From: Duncaniella muricolitica
Lineage (GTDB): Bacteria; Bacteroidota; Bacteroidia; Bacteroidales; Muribaculaceae
Reading direction: 5' to 3'
DNA: 64,000 nt
Assembly: GCA_025808375.1 (NCBI GenBank)
Contig: CP061009.1
Location: forward strand, 1-64,000
The first letter of the stretch is position 1; each line of letters starts with the position of its first letter. The position numbers and the translations under genes were made by a program. Below, piece after piece: positions 1-8,906 of the stretch. The notes beneath the pieces are model-generated. The model was not told where the DNA came from, searched no databases, and saw only the letters and a program-made list of their open reading frames with translations.

Positions 1-1299
1 GTGGACATCGCCAAACCCAAGGCCATCGCCAAGGCCGACAAACACATCTGGGGCATATTCATAGCCCTCTGCCTCATATCGGTGATAGAGCTTTACAGCG
101 CGTCGTCGCGCGAAGTGGCCAGCTCGTCGCTCGGTGTGATAGGCCCCATCGTGCGCCACCTGTTCATGCTCGCCCTTGGCGTAGGCATAACTTGGATACT
201 ATCCAAACGGCATTACAGCGACTTCGCGCTCTTCACCATATTGTTCTCGATACTGAGTGCGGGAGCCATGATATATGTAATGTTTTACGGAAACTATGTC
301 AACGGCGCAAGGAGGTCGTTCTCGTTTCTGGGCATAGGCATATTCCCGGCCGAGATGGTCAAAATCTCGGCCGTACTCCTCGTAGCCCTCATCATGACCC
401 TCAACCAAGACCCTCACGGTGTCGGCATCACCAAAAAGGGAATGCTGTGGTCGGGAGCAGTCATAGCATTCTTCTCGGCACTGCTTATAGAGCAGGGACT
501 CACCAACACCTTGTTGCTTATGGCCATCACCTGCTCGATGATGATTATAGGTGGAGTGAAATGGAAACATCTGTTCAGCGTAGCAGGCATCATCATCGTG
601 CTCGGCGGAGCAGGATATATATACCTTAAATATTTCTATACCGAGGACGAATCAATCCCCGCCGACGAGGCCCAACGGTCTGAAATGGTGACCGACGGCA
701 AAAAAGCATCGTCACGCATAGCCACCTGGCGTGCCCGCATATTCCGCCACAACAACGACTCGATACCCAAATGGGAAATCGCCCCCACAGGCGAATACCG
801 TCAGGAGATACTCGGCTACATGGCACAGGCCAACGGCGGCATATATGGCGTCGGCCCAGGCAACTCGCGCGAAGCCGCACGTCTGCCCCTCGCCTTCTCC
901 GACTACATCTTTGCCATCGTGGTCGAGGAGCTCGGCCTGATAGGCGGTCTGGCCGTGCTTCTACTCTATCTCTGGCTGCTGGCACGTGCCGCAGGTATAG
1001 CCTCGCGGTGCACCATCACCTACCCCGCCCTCATAGTCATGGGCATGGCCGTGATGCTGGCCTTCCAGGCCCTGTTTCATATGGGCATCGTCACGGGAGT
1101 ATTCCCCGTGTCGGGCCAGCCGCTGCCGCTTATATCCAAGGGCGGCACGTCGATAATTGTCACGTGCATGGCCTTCGGCATAATGCTCTCGGTGAGCCGC
1201 ACCGCCTCGCGTCACGGCAACAAGAAGCAGGACATCACCGAGGAAAAAGAGTCGCTCCCCGAGCAGCTCCGCGACGAAAACAAAATGCAGTTAAACTAA
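1..1299 (+). CDS. ftsW: Septal peptidoglycan polymerase / SEDS protein FtsW
   Basis: Integral membrane SEDS glycosyltransferase that polymerises lipid II at the division septum. The 432-residue product has about ten hydrophobic segments. It shows the family signatures GVGPGNSREAARLPLAFSDY near residue 285 followed by FAIVVEELG, and GVFPVSGQPLPLISKGGTS near residue 370. The gene begins with a GTG at base 1, so the true start may lie upstream of the window. murG follows after 18 bp, as expected in a dcw cluster. The hydrophilic tail (GNKKQ...) is charged and cytoplasmic. Identity is secure from motifs and context; the N-terminus is not. Confidence 0.95.
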   Translation: MDIAKPKAIAKADKHIWGIFIALCLISVIELYSASSREVASSSLGVIGPIVRHLFMLALGVGITWILSKRHYSDFALFTILFSILSAGAMIYVMFYGNYVNGARRSFSFLGIGIFPAEMVKISAVLLVALIMTLNQDPHGVGITKKGMLWSGAVIAFFSALLIEQGLTNTLLLMAITCSMMIIGGVKWKHLFSVAGIIIVLGGAGYIYLKYFYTEDESIPADEAQRSEMVTDGKKASSRIATWRARIFRHNNDSIPKWEIAPTGEYRQEILGYMAQANGGIYGVGPGNSREAARLPLAFSDYIFAIVVEELGLIGGLAVLLLYLWLLARAAGIASRCTITYPALIVMGMAVMLAFQALFHMGIVTGVFPVSGQPLPLISKGGTSIIVTCMAFGIMLSVSRTASRHGNKKQDITEEKESLPEQLRDENKMQLN

Positions 1300-1317
1300 T
1301 CCGCTAATCCAGCAACA

Positions 1318-2412
1318 ATGAAAGTTCTTATCTCGGGCGGTGGCACAGGCGGCCACATCTTCCCGGCTCTATCCATAGCAAACGCCATACGCCGACGTCA
1401 GCCCGACGCCGAAATCCTCTTTGTCGGCGCGCTCGGACGCATGGAGATGGAGCGAGTGCCGGCGGCAGGCTACGACATAGAGGGCCTGCCTGTGGCCGGA
1501 TTTGACCGCAAACGGCTGTGGCGCAACTTCGGTGTGCTCTGGAAGCTCTGGAAGTCCATGCGCAAGGCGCGACGCATAGTCCGCGACTTCAGGCCCGACA
1601 TTGCCATAGGCGTGGGCGGATATGCCAGCGGACCGGTGCTCAAGCAGGCCCAGAAACACGGCATCCCCACGCTCATACAGGAGCAGAACTCCTATCCGGG
1701 TGTCACCAACAAGCTCCTTGCTCCCAAGGCCAAAGCCATATGCGTGGCCTACGAGGGTCTGGAGCGGTATTTCCCGGCCGACAAAATAATTATGACCGGC
1801 AATCCCGTACGCAAAGACCTCGAGGAGTGTCCGCTCTCGCAGCGCGAAGCCAAGCGCGAACTCGGCTTTGACCCCGACCGTCCGCTGGTGCTCTCGGTGG
1901 GCGGAAGCCTGGGCGCACGCACTGTCAACGAGGCCATAACCGCATCGCTCGCCACGCTCCGCGACAAGGGCGTGCAGCTCTTGTGGCAGACGGGCCGCTA
2001 CGGTGCCGACCGGTTTCAAGGCATAGCCAAGGATTATGACAACGTGCAGGCCACCACATTCATCACCCGCATGGACCTCGCCTACAAGGCCGCCGACCTC
2101 GTGGTGTCGCGTGCAGGTGCCGGCACCATCTCCGAGCTCCAGATACTCGGCAAACCGGTCATACTCATCCCCTCGCCCAACGTATCGGAGGACCACCAGC
2201 GTCACAACGCCGAGGCTCTCTCCACCCGCGGGGCGGCCGTGATGATTCTCGACAAGGACGCCGTCGGACAACTGTCCGGATCCATAGTCAGCCTCATCGA
2301 CAATCCTGAGGCCCGCGAAGACCTCTCGGCCAAAATCTCCCGGATGGCCATGCGCGACGCCGACGACAAGATTGTCGACCTTATAGTCAAAGCCGTCGGC
2401 AACGACCGCTGA
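1318..2412 (+). CDS. murG: UDP-GlcNAc:lipid I GlcNAc transferase MurG
   Basis: Peripheral membrane GT28 enzyme that adds GlcNAc to lipid I to make lipid II. The N-terminal glycine-rich loop SGGGTGGHIFPALSIA is at residues 6-21. The C-terminal donor-site block SRAGAGTISELQILGKPVIL, then IPSPNVSEDHQRHNA, lies around residues 264-300. Length (364 aa) is normal for the family. The ATG lies 18 bp after ftsW and murC follows 52 bp later, so co-transcription within the cluster is likely. Confidence 0.97.
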   Translation: MKVLISGGGTGGHIFPALSIANAIRRRQPDAEILFVGALGRMEMERVPAAGYDIEGLPVAGFDRKRLWRNFGVLWKLWKSMRKARRIVRDFRPDIAIGVGGYASGPVLKQAQKHGIPTLIQEQNSYPGVTNKLLAPKAKAICVAYEGLERYFPADKIIMTGNPVRKDLEECPLSQREAKRELGFDPDRPLVLSVGGSLGARTVNEAITASLATLRDKGVQLLWQTGRYGADRFQGIAKDYDNVQATTFITRMDLAYKAADLVVSRAGAGTISELQILGKPVILIPSPNVSEDHQRHNAEALSTRGAAVMILDKDAVGQLSGSIVSLIDNPEAREDLSAKISRMAMRDADDKIVDLIVKAVGNDR

Positions 2413-2464
2413 CCCCCACCCCTCATGTCAACACCTCTTCACACTCAAAAATACATTATAAGCC

Positions 2465-3835
2465 ATGGCGAATAACATATACTTCATCGGAGCCGGCGGC
2501 ATAGGCATGGCCGCCCTCGAACGCTACTTCCTGGCCAAAGGCAAGAAGGTGGCCGGATATGACCGCACATCCACACCCCTCACCGACGCTCTCGCGGCCG
2601 AGGGCGTGGACATCTCGTTCAGCCCCGAGGCCGACACCATACCCGCCGCATTCCGCGACCCCTCCGACACTCTGGTGATATACACCCCCGCCGTGCCCGA
2701 CGACCTGCCCATACTCACCTACTTCCGCGACGGAGGTTTTGAAATCATGAAGCGCGCCAGGGCCCTCGGTCTCATCACCCGCGACAGCAAAAGCCTCTGC
2801 TTTGCCGGCACCCACGGCAAGACCACCACATCGTCGATGGCCGCCCATATACTCCACTGCGGCTCTATTGGATGCAACGCCTTTCTCGGCGGTGTGCTGA
2901 AAAACTATGACAGCAACTTCCTGTTGCGCCCCTCGTCGCCCTACACTGTCATCGAGGCCGACGAGTATGACCGCTCGTTTCATCATCTCTCCCCGACCGT
3001 GGCCGTCATCACCGCCACCGACCCCGACCATCTCGACATCTACGGCACCGAGGAGGCCTATCTCGAGAGCTTCGCTCATTTCACCGAACTGATACAGCCC
3101 GGCGGCACACTCATCGTGCACGAAGACCTCAAGCTCAGGCCGCGTCCGGCCCAAGGGGTCAAGGTCTACACCTACTCGCGCGACAAGGGCGACTTTCACG
3201 CTTCCTACATACGCCGCGACACCGGTTCAATAACTTTTGACATCGTGACACCCCGCGGCACCATACGCAACGTAAACCTTGGAGTGCCCGTAGAGGTTAA
3301 TATTGAAAACGCCATAGCCGCAGCGGCGGCTGTGTGCTGCACCGAGGCCTTCGAGCCCGAGGTGATACGCACGGCTCTCTCGTCATATCAGGGCACCAAA
3401 CGACGCTTCGAGTCGTGGCTCAAGGAGCGCAACGGCAGCGGACGCGTCATCATCGACGACTATGCCCACCACCCCGAAGAGCTGCGCAGCTCCATCGCCT
3501 CGGTCAAGGCCCTCTATCCGGGACGTCACCTCACCGTGGCTTTCCAGCCTCATCTCTACAGCCGCACACGCGACTTTGCCGACGGTTTTGCCGACGCTCT
3601 CTCGGCCGCCGATTCGGTGATACTCCTCGACATATATCCCGCTCGCGAGGAGCCTATCGAGGGCGTGACGTCCGACATCATTTTCCGAAATGTTAAATCG
3701 GCCGATAAGATATTAATAACCAAAGAAAAATTGGTGGAAACGCTCAAAAATCGTAACTTTGACATCCTGTTGACCGCAGGTGCCGGTGACATATGCAATT
3801 ACCTCCCCGACATCGTGCGCAACATTACAGAGTAA
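2465..3835 (+). CDS. murC: UDP-N-acetylmuramate--L-alanine ligase MurC
   Basis: Cytoplasmic ATP-dependent Mur ligase that adds L-Ala to UDP-MurNAc. The Rossmann start FIGAGGIGMAALERYF is at residues 7-22, the P-loop GTHGKTTTSSMAAHIL near 118-133, EADEYDRSF near 166, and the C-terminal DDYAHHPEELRSSI near 330. At 456 aa it is a complete enzyme. It lies between murG and ftsQ. The 70-bp gap before ftsQ carries a short GTTTAAA-type direct repeat. Confidence 0.97.
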   Translation: MANNIYFIGAGGIGMAALERYFLAKGKKVAGYDRTSTPLTDALAAEGVDISFSPEADTIPAAFRDPSDTLVIYTPAVPDDLPILTYFRDGGFEIMKRARALGLITRDSKSLCFAGTHGKTTTSSMAAHILHCGSIGCNAFLGGVLKNYDSNFLLRPSSPYTVIEADEYDRSFHHLSPTVAVITATDPDHLDIYGTEEAYLESFAHFTELIQPGGTLIVHEDLKLRPRPAQGVKVYTYSRDKGDFHASYIRRDTGSITFDIVTPRGTIRNVNLGVPVEVNIENAIAAAAAVCCTEAFEPEVIRTALSSYQGTKRRFESWLKERNGSGRVIIDDYAHHPEELRSSIASVKALYPGRHLTVAFQPHLYSRTRDFADGFADALSAADSVILLDIYPAREEPIEGVTSDIIFRNVKSADKILITKEKLVETLKNRNFDILLTAGAGDICNYLPDIVRNITE

Positions 3836-3876
3836 GAAAGTTTAAAGTTTAAAGTTTAGAGTTTAGAGTTTAAAAG
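3836..3876 (+). repeat. Short A/T-rich heptad tandem repeat between murC and ftsQ
   Basis: Several near-copies of a GTTTAAA/GTTTAGA heptamer in a row just after the murC stop codon. Other intergenic gaps in the window hold different short-period A/T-rich repeats (4825-4856, 5330-5367, 41594-41670, 57905-57955). No terminator hairpin is evident here. Confidence 0.6.
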
Positions 3877-3905
3877 TTTTCTGACAGCCCTTCGGGCCCA
3901 GTTAA

Positions 3906-4811
3906 ATGAACCGATATTTACAGATAGCCTTCTCACTTATGCTCGTCACCTACCTGGTGGTGGCCCTGACCATGACGGCTCGCGAAAGCGACGACGCCAT
4001 GTGTACAGGCATGACCATCACCGTGGAGGATGCCGACGGCGACAAGGGTGCCCGGCGTTTCGTCAGCCCGGCCGAACTGGCTCGCGAGCTCGACAATCTC
4101 CCCGACAAGGCCAAGGGTATAGCTCTCTCCAACATCAACACTCAGGACATACGCCTGCGCCTGCTCGACCTCGACAAAATCGAGGACGCAAGCGTGCTGC
4201 GCTACACCGACGGCAGCATACGCATCAAGGTGACCCCCATAGTGCCGGTGTTGAGAGTCTTTGACGGCAACGAGAGCTATTATGTCAACCGCGCAGGCAA
4301 GCATGTCAAGGCCTCGGCCCGCTACCATAAGAATGTGCCGCTGGTCCAGGGACATTTCAATCCCTCCGACTCATCCTTCACTCCCCTCTCGCTCATGCCT
4401 CTGGTCAGCTATATCAGTTCCGACTCGATATGGAGCTCCTATATAGGCATGATCAAGGTCAAGAGTCCGACCGACATTCTGCTCATACCCAACATACGCG
4501 AACACGTGATCAATCTCGGCTCGCTCGACCGGCTCGACGACAAGATGGAGCGTCTGCGCACATTCTACTCCAAAGTGCTCGTCAAGCAGGGCTGGGAGAA
4601 ATATGACACCCTGACTCTGAAATGGAACGGTCAGCTCGTGGCCACCAAGCGTCACCGCCGCCCGCCGGATGTGCCGGTAATCTCAGGCGAGGATGACGAG
4701 ACCGTGCCCATCGACGCCATGCTCGCCGGCGACAACGTGGCCCCCGGCCAGACTGTCCCCGGCGTCAAAGCCCACTCCGAAAAGCCAATTCCTGCCAAGC
4801 ACTCCAATTGA
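3906..4811 (+). CDS. ftsQ: Cell division protein FtsQ
   Basis: Bitopic inner-membrane divisome protein linking early and late division proteins. One N-terminal transmembrane segment (about residues 5-24, IAFSLMLVTYLVVALTM) is followed by a periplasmic region with a POTRA/FtsQ-like beta-rich stretch and a hydrophilic tail (residues 255-301). Assignment rests on size (301 aa), topology and position between murC and ftsA, since FtsQ sequences diverge strongly. The stop codon lies at the foot of a perfect 8-bp hairpin (4804-4823). Confidence 0.88.
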   Translation: MNRYLQIAFSLMLVTYLVVALTMTARESDDAMCTGMTITVEDADGDKGARRFVSPAELARELDNLPDKAKGIALSNINTQDIRLRLLDLDKIEDASVLRYTDGSIRIKVTPIVPVLRVFDGNESYYVNRAGKHVKASARYHKNVPLVQGHFNPSDSSFTPLSLMPLVSYISSDSIWSSYIGMIKVKSPTDILLIPNIREHVINLGSLDRLDDKMERLRTFYSKVLVKQGWEKYDTLTLKWNGQLVATKRHRRPPDVPVISGEDDETVPIDAMLAGDNVAPGQTVPGVKAHSEKPIPAKHSN

Positions 4812-4823
4812 GTAAACTCAATT
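4804..4823 (+). terminator. Perfect hairpin at the ftsQ stop codon
   Basis: CAATTGAG-TAAA-CTCAATTG is a perfect 8-bp stem with a 4-nt loop starting within the last ftsQ codon. There is no clear T-run after it, so it may be an attenuator, an mRNA-stability element or part of the inserted segment rather than a full terminator. Confidence 0.45.
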
Positions 4824-4824
4824 G

Positions 4825-4856
4825 AAAGGTTATAAGGTTATGAGTTTATAAGGTTA
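4825..4856 (+). repeat. Left arm of inverted GGTTATRA repeat flanking the four-helix-bundle gene
   Basis: AAAGGTTATAAGGTTATGAG is the exact reverse complement of sequence at the far end of the neighbouring gap (5330-5367), apart from extra 8-mer units there. The two arms bracket gene 4894-5295. Similar GGTTATGA units recur at 55640-55665. Confidence 0.7.
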
Positions 4857-4893
4857 AGACAAGCACTATCAACAACCGACACAAGTCAAATAC

Positions 4894-5295
4894 ATGGATT
4901 ATTTTTCTTTTGAGAATCTGAGAGCATACAAAGCCGCACGAAGCCTGGTTAAAGATGTCTACACAGTCATCGATACATTCCCGGCCTCCGAGCGGTATTC
5001 CCTATGCGACCAGCTCAGAAGAGCGATAATATCAGTCCCGTCAAATATAGCCGAAGGCAGCGGACGGAGGTCCATAAAAGAAAAGATTCATTTTCTTGAA
5101 ATCTCATTCGGATCACTGATGGAAGCCTACTGTCAGTTGGAGATAGCACTTGATCTTGGATACATCACAACTGAAACTCATAGCTCCATCAAAAATAAAT
5201 TTTATGATGTCTCAAGACTGATAAACGGACTCAGTTCTCACTTTGAGCAACAAATCAACAATCACACCAAAACAAATCCAGCCTCCCCCTCATAA
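4894..5295 (+). CDS. Four-helix-bundle protein (S23/IVP family)
   Basis: Small helical protein of 133 aa of the 23S rRNA intervening-sequence/four-helix-bundle family. It has the typical pattern FENLRAYKAARSL near the start, then LCDQLRRAIISVPSNIAEGSGR near residues 45-66, and a C-terminal half of helices. Cellular function is not established for stand-alone copies; relatives include diversity-generating-retroelement accessory proteins (Avd). It interrupts the usual ftsQ-ftsA adjacency and is bracketed by inverted GGTTATRA repeats. No reverse transcriptase or template repeat is seen nearby. Confidence 0.88.
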   Translation: MDYFSFENLRAYKAARSLVKDVYTVIDTFPASERYSLCDQLRRAIISVPSNIAEGSGRRSIKEKIHFLEISFGSLMEAYCQLEIALDLGYITTETHSSIKNKFYDVSRLINGLSSHFEQQINNHTKTNPASPS

Positions 5296-5329
5296 CCCGT
5301 AAAAGCAAAACCCGGGCAAAGCCGCCCCC

Positions 5330-5367
5330 CCTCATAACCTTATAACCTCATAACCTCATAACCTTTA
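5330..5367 (+). repeat. Right arm of inverted repeat flanking the four-helix-bundle gene
   Basis: CTCATAACCTTATAACCT followed by two further CATAACCT units. It is the inverted counterpart of 4825-4844 and ends 25 bp before the ftsA start codon. Confidence 0.7.
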
Positions 5368-5391
5368 ATTTTCGCAGAAAATTAAGTAAAC

Positions 5392-6858
5392 ATGGAAGAA
5401 AAAGTCATCATCGCTCTTGAAATAGGTAGCTCGAAGATTAAAGGAGCTATCGGCACCGTGAGCCCCGACGGAGCACTCAACGTCAAAGCCGTTGAGGAAG
5501 AACCCATCTCCGACATCGTGCGCTACGGATGCATACGCAACATCGTGGAGACCGAGCGCGCCGTGCGCAACGTCATCAACAGCCTGGAACTGCGCGAGAC
5601 ACCTCGCAAGATTCAGGGAGTGTATCTCAGCGTAGGCGGTCGCTCTCTCACCTCTCAGCCTGTAGAGATCGAGCGACGCCTGCCCTCCGAATCGATTATC
5701 TCCGAAGAAATCATCCAAGACATCACAAGAGAGGCTCTGGATGTTTCCCTCAACGAGCGAAGCATTGTCACGGTGACTCCGCGCGAGTTGCTCGTCGACA
5801 ATGAAGTGACTCCGCGTCCCATAGGCGTGATGGGTTCCCATATCATGGCGCGCCTCAATCTCGTGAGTTGCCGCACTCAGCTCTTGCGCAATCTCTCGGT
5901 GGTGATTGAGGAAAGACTCGGGCTTAAGATTATGGACACTTTTGCCCGCCCCATCGCGCTGGCCGAACTGGTGCTGCTCAACGAGGAGAAAAAACTCGGC
6001 TGCATGCTTGTCGACTTCGGTGCCGAGACCACCACTGTAGCCATCTACAAAGGGGGCGTGCTCATGCATCTTGCAGTGCTCCCAATGGGTTCGCGCAACA
6101 TCACACGCGACATCACCACCCTCAATTATCTCGAAGAACAGGCCGAGGAGCTTAAAAAGACCGGCGGCTCGGCATTCCCGACACTTGACGCGCCACATGC
6201 TTTGGGACAACCCGATTTCGTGACCATAAACAACTATGTATCGGCTCGTGCAGGCGAAATTATAATCAACATCACCGAGCAGATAAAATATGCGGGGCTC
6301 ACACCCGAAAAACTCCCCGAAGGCATAATCATCGTGGGCAACGGCGCGAAACTCAACGGATTCAACCAGCGTCTCGAACAGATATCAGGCCTTAAAGTAC
6401 GTCTGGGCGCACCGGGCAACCGTCTCCGCATCCTTGACGGTCGCATCCACTCAGTCGACTCGGTTGACGTGCTCTCCATACTCAACACCGCGTCACGACA
6501 AGACCCGCAGGAATGTCTGAGCGAGCGTCCTGCCCCGGTTGTACAGACGCCTCAGCCATCTGTAGTCGAGCAGCCCGCAGCGACACCTCAGGTCACCCCG
6601 CAGCAACCCGTGCAGCCGCAACAGCCCCAGTATCCTCAGCAGCATGTCGGCGGAAGCACCTCTGTGCCTCGCCCCACCCCCACAGGTACGAACACACCGC
6701 CAAGACCGGTGCCCCCCGTTGTGCCTACAGCCACCGAGACATCCGCCAACACCGGCAAAAAGAAAACCAACATATTCAAACAAGGCTACAACAATCTCGT
6801 AAACCGCGTGGCCCGAATAATCTCCGACGGTTTTGAAGAGGAGGAAGACGAAGAATAA
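5392..6858 (+). CDS. ftsA: Cell division actin-like protein FtsA
   Basis: Actin-fold ATPase that tethers FtsZ to the membrane and recruits late division proteins. The N-terminal phosphate-1 loop IALEIGSSKIKGAIG is at residues 6-20, the phosphate-2 motif LVDFGAETTTVAIYKGG near 206-222, and the adenosine motif IIIVGNGAKLNGF near 313-325. Residues 375-450 are a P/Q/T-rich linker. A basic amphipathic helix (FKQGYNNLVNRVARIISDGF, about 461-480) then an acidic end would be the membrane-targeting segment. The ATG is 25 bp after the inverted repeat; ftsZ follows by 64 bp. Confidence 0.96.
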   Translation: MEEKVIIALEIGSSKIKGAIGTVSPDGALNVKAVEEEPISDIVRYGCIRNIVETERAVRNVINSLELRETPRKIQGVYLSVGGRSLTSQPVEIERRLPSESIISEEIIQDITREALDVSLNERSIVTVTPRELLVDNEVTPRPIGVMGSHIMARLNLVSCRTQLLRNLSVVIEERLGLKIMDTFARPIALAELVLLNEEKKLGCMLVDFGAETTTVAIYKGGVLMHLAVLPMGSRNITRDITTLNYLEEQAEELKKTGGSAFPTLDAPHALGQPDFVTINNYVSARAGEIIINITEQIKYAGLTPEKLPEGIIIVGNGAKLNGFNQRLEQISGLKVRLGAPGNRLRILDGRIHSVDSVDVLSILNTASRQDPQECLSERPAPVVQTPQPSVVEQPAATPQVTPQQPVQPQQPQYPQQHVGGSTSVPRPTPTGTNTPPRPVPPVVPTATETSANTGKKKTNIFKQGYNNLVNRVARIISDGFEEEEDEE

Positions 6859-6922
6859 CTTTGTAAAGGGAGACCGATAATCCCCCCGTTTTACAGTTTT
6901 AAAAATTTAAACACAAAGAAAG

Positions 6923-8368
6923 ATGATGGACAACCAGAATATAGACGACGTATCAGCATTCACCACTCACCGCATGGAGGAACCCGAAAAAATAATCATC
7001 AAGGCCATCGGTGTGGGCGGTGGCGGTAACAACGCCGTCAACCACATGTATCGCGAAGGCATCAAAAACGTATCGTTCGTCAATATCAACTCCGACTCGC
7101 AGGCCCTGCGCCACTCCGAAGTGCCCAACATACTCGAGATCGGCGACGGTCTCGGAGCCGGCAACAAACCCGAGAAGGCCAAAGCATTTGCCGAAGAAGC
7201 CACCGAGGAAATCAACCGCCTCTTTGACGACGACACACGCATGGTGTTTGTCACCGCAGGCATGGGCGGCGGCACAGGCACAGGCGCGGCCCCCGTCGTG
7301 GCCCGCGTAGCCAAGGAGCGCGGCCTGCTCACCGTAGGCATCGTCACCATCCCCTTCCTCTTTGAAGGACAGGTCAAAATCAAAAAAGCCATCGCCGGAG
7401 CCGACGAAATGGCAAAATATGTCGACGCACTGCTCGTTATCAACAACGAGCGTCTCACCGAGATATACGGCGACCTCGACTTCATCAACGCCTTCGGCAA
7501 GGCCGACGATACTCTCTCGATAGCCGCACGCTCAATCTCGGAACTCATCACCCACAACGGCAAAATCAACCTCGACTTCAACGACGTCGACACCACACTG
7601 CGCAACGGTGGTGCGGCCATCATTTCGACAGGCTACGGTGAAGGCGAAGGCCGCGTGACTGCTGCCATACAGGACGCCCTCAACTCGCCCCTGCTCAAAA
7701 ACCGCGACATAATGGGCTCGAAGAAACTGCTCTTCTGCCTCTTCTTCAACCCCAACGCCGAGGACAAATTCCTCATGAGCGAGACCAAGCAGCTCACACA
7801 GTTTATCGGCTCAATCAACACCGAAGTCGACGTAATCTGGGGCGTACGCTATGACGAGTCGCTCGGCAACCAGGTAAAAATCACCATCCTCGCAGCCGGA
7901 TTTGACATCACACTGCGTGGAGAGGAGGACCAGATAATCAACGGCGAGAACGGCAACAACGGCCCTCAATTTGATTTCGGAGGCCGCAGACAGGCAGGGA
8001 CATCACCCGCACCCAACGCCCCGCTGAAATTTCAAGTGCCTGCATCACAGCCCCGACAGGTAGCCGAAACACCTGTAACACCGGCTCCCAAGGTCGAGAA
8101 ACCTGAAGAAAAAATCTCCGACAAACGCATCAGCGAGGAGTATGGCTTCGATAAACTCCAGAACCTCAGCCAAGACCGTACAGCGATAATCCTCGGCCTA
8201 AACCAACTCGACGACGACGCCATATGTGACGCCCTCGAGAAATATCCCGCCTACAAGCGCGACCGCCGTATCATTGACGACATACGCAACGGAGCCTACG
8301 ACGCCGCCCACCAGCAGAAACCCGTCTCGCCCGCAGGACAGGGACAGACATTCTCATATTACTCATAA
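6923..8368 (+). CDS. ftsZ: Tubulin-like division GTPase FtsZ
   Basis: GTPase that forms the cytokinetic Z ring. The GTP-binding loop IGVGGGGNNAVNHM is near residues 29-42 and the tubulin signature GGGTGTGAAPVVARVAK near 115-131. The T7 region NLDFNDVDTTLRNGGAAII follows around 216. The C-terminal 140 residues are variable: a P/Q-rich linker then ISDKRISEEYGFDKLQNLSQDR, typical of Bacteroidetes FtsZ. There are two tandem ATGs (6923, 6926); the first is chosen. Length 481 aa is usual for the phylum. Confidence 0.98.
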   Translation: MMDNQNIDDVSAFTTHRMEEPEKIIIKAIGVGGGGNNAVNHMYREGIKNVSFVNINSDSQALRHSEVPNILEIGDGLGAGNKPEKAKAFAEEATEEINRLFDDDTRMVFVTAGMGGGTGTGAAPVVARVAKERGLLTVGIVTIPFLFEGQVKIKKAIAGADEMAKYVDALLVINNERLTEIYGDLDFINAFGKADDTLSIAARSISELITHNGKINLDFNDVDTTLRNGGAAIISTGYGEGEGRVTAAIQDALNSPLLKNRDIMGSKKLLFCLFFNPNAEDKFLMSETKQLTQFIGSINTEVDVIWGVRYDESLGNQVKITILAAGFDITLRGEEDQIINGENGNNGPQFDFGGRRQAGTSPAPNAPLKFQVPASQPRQVAETPVTPAPKVEKPEEKISDKRISEEYGFDKLQNLSQDRTAIILGLNQLDDDAICDALEKYPAYKRDRRIIDDIRNGAYDAAHQQKPVSPAGQGQTFSYYS

Positions 8369-8386
8369 ACCATCGGTCACAAGCAT

Positions 8387-8416
8387 TTGTATATATAAAG
8401 AAAATCCGTATCTTTG
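8387..8416 (+). promoter_or_regulatory. Bacteroidetes-type promoter for the DUF2795 gene
   Basis: TTG at 8387-8389, a 19-bp spacer and TATCTTTG at 8409-8416 match the -33/-7 pattern of the Bacteroidetes primary sigma factor. Transcription would start near 8421, about 50 nt before the start codon at 8470, separating this gene from ftsZ. Confidence 0.8.
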
Positions 8417-8469
8417 CGCGAATTTTCAGAAACAACAAGTCATAAACAACAAATAAACAAAATAACGAC

Positions 8470-8691
8470 ATGTACTGGACACTTGAACTCGCCTCCAAGC
8501 TCGAGGACGCACCCTGGCCCGCAACACGCGAGGAACTCATCGACTACGCCATGCGCTCAGGCGCACCAATGGAAGTAATCGAAAACCTCCAGGAGATGGA
8601 AGACGAAGGCGAAACCTACGAATGCATCGAAGACATCTGGCCCGACTACCCCTCCAAAGAAGACTTCTTCTTCAACGAGGAGGAATACTAA
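8470..8691 (+). CDS. Small acidic DUF2795 protein
   Basis: 73-residue acidic protein with a DUF2795-like core (WPATREELIDYAMRSGAPMEVIENL, residues 17-41) and an acidic end (PSKEDFFFNEEEY). Its biochemical role is unknown; relatives are common, small, single-domain proteins. It has its own promoter and a strong hairpin terminator. Its 3' end is the insertion site of the integrative element: the last eight codons plus terminator are repeated at 26590-26754. Confidence 0.85.
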   Translation: MYWTLELASKLEDAPWPATREELIDYAMRSGAPMEVIENLQEMEDEGETYECIEDIWPDYPSKEDFFFNEEEY

Positions 8692-8830
8692 GCCCACGCA
8701 AAAGGGTTAACCCAAAGAATACCAAAGAGTTGAGCTTCGCGCCAAGCGACAGCCCAACTCTTTTTTCTTGCATTTTACCCCCTTTTAGAGCATAATAAAC
8801 TGGCGTAAAATTAGCGCACCGACAAAAAAA
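8666..8830 (+). mobile_element. Left attachment repeat (attL) of the integrative element
   Basis: Gap-free direct repeat with 26590-26754, offset exactly 17,924 bp, about 11 mismatches in 160 bp. Identical blocks include 25 nt at 8681-8705 spanning the DUF2795 stop codon and about 28 nt over the terminator's right half. The crossover is probably in the 25-nt block; the remaining similarity means the element brought a replacement gene end and terminator. Confidence 0.85.
8726..8766 (+). terminator. Rho-independent terminator of the DUF2795 gene (left copy)
   Basis: Stem AGAGTTG / CAACTCT with an inner CGC/GCG pair, followed by a T-run. The second copy is at 26650-26692 in the right attachment repeat. 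Confidence 0.85.
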
Positions 8831-8878
8831 GAATATAAACAATCGGGATAAACTGTCGTATAACTGTTGTAAATTCGC
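8789..8878 (+). promoter_or_regulatory. Candidate integrase arm-type binding repeats, left end
   Basis: Three related motifs, ATAATAAACTGGCGTAAAA, ATAAACTGTCGTATAA and ACTGTTGTAAATT, sit between the attachment core and the integrase start. Closely related motifs (ATAATACGCTGTCGTAAAA; ATAATAAACCGGCGTAAAA) occur at the right end. Such clustered repeats are typical of tyrosine integrase arm sites; binding is inferred. Confidence 0.5.
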
Positions 8879-8906
8879 TTAAAATAAAAGAAACGGAACA
8901 TACAAC

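Noticed and set aside
4894..5295. Diversity-generating retroelement accessory gene
   Set aside because: No reverse transcriptase or template/variable repeats are found nearby.
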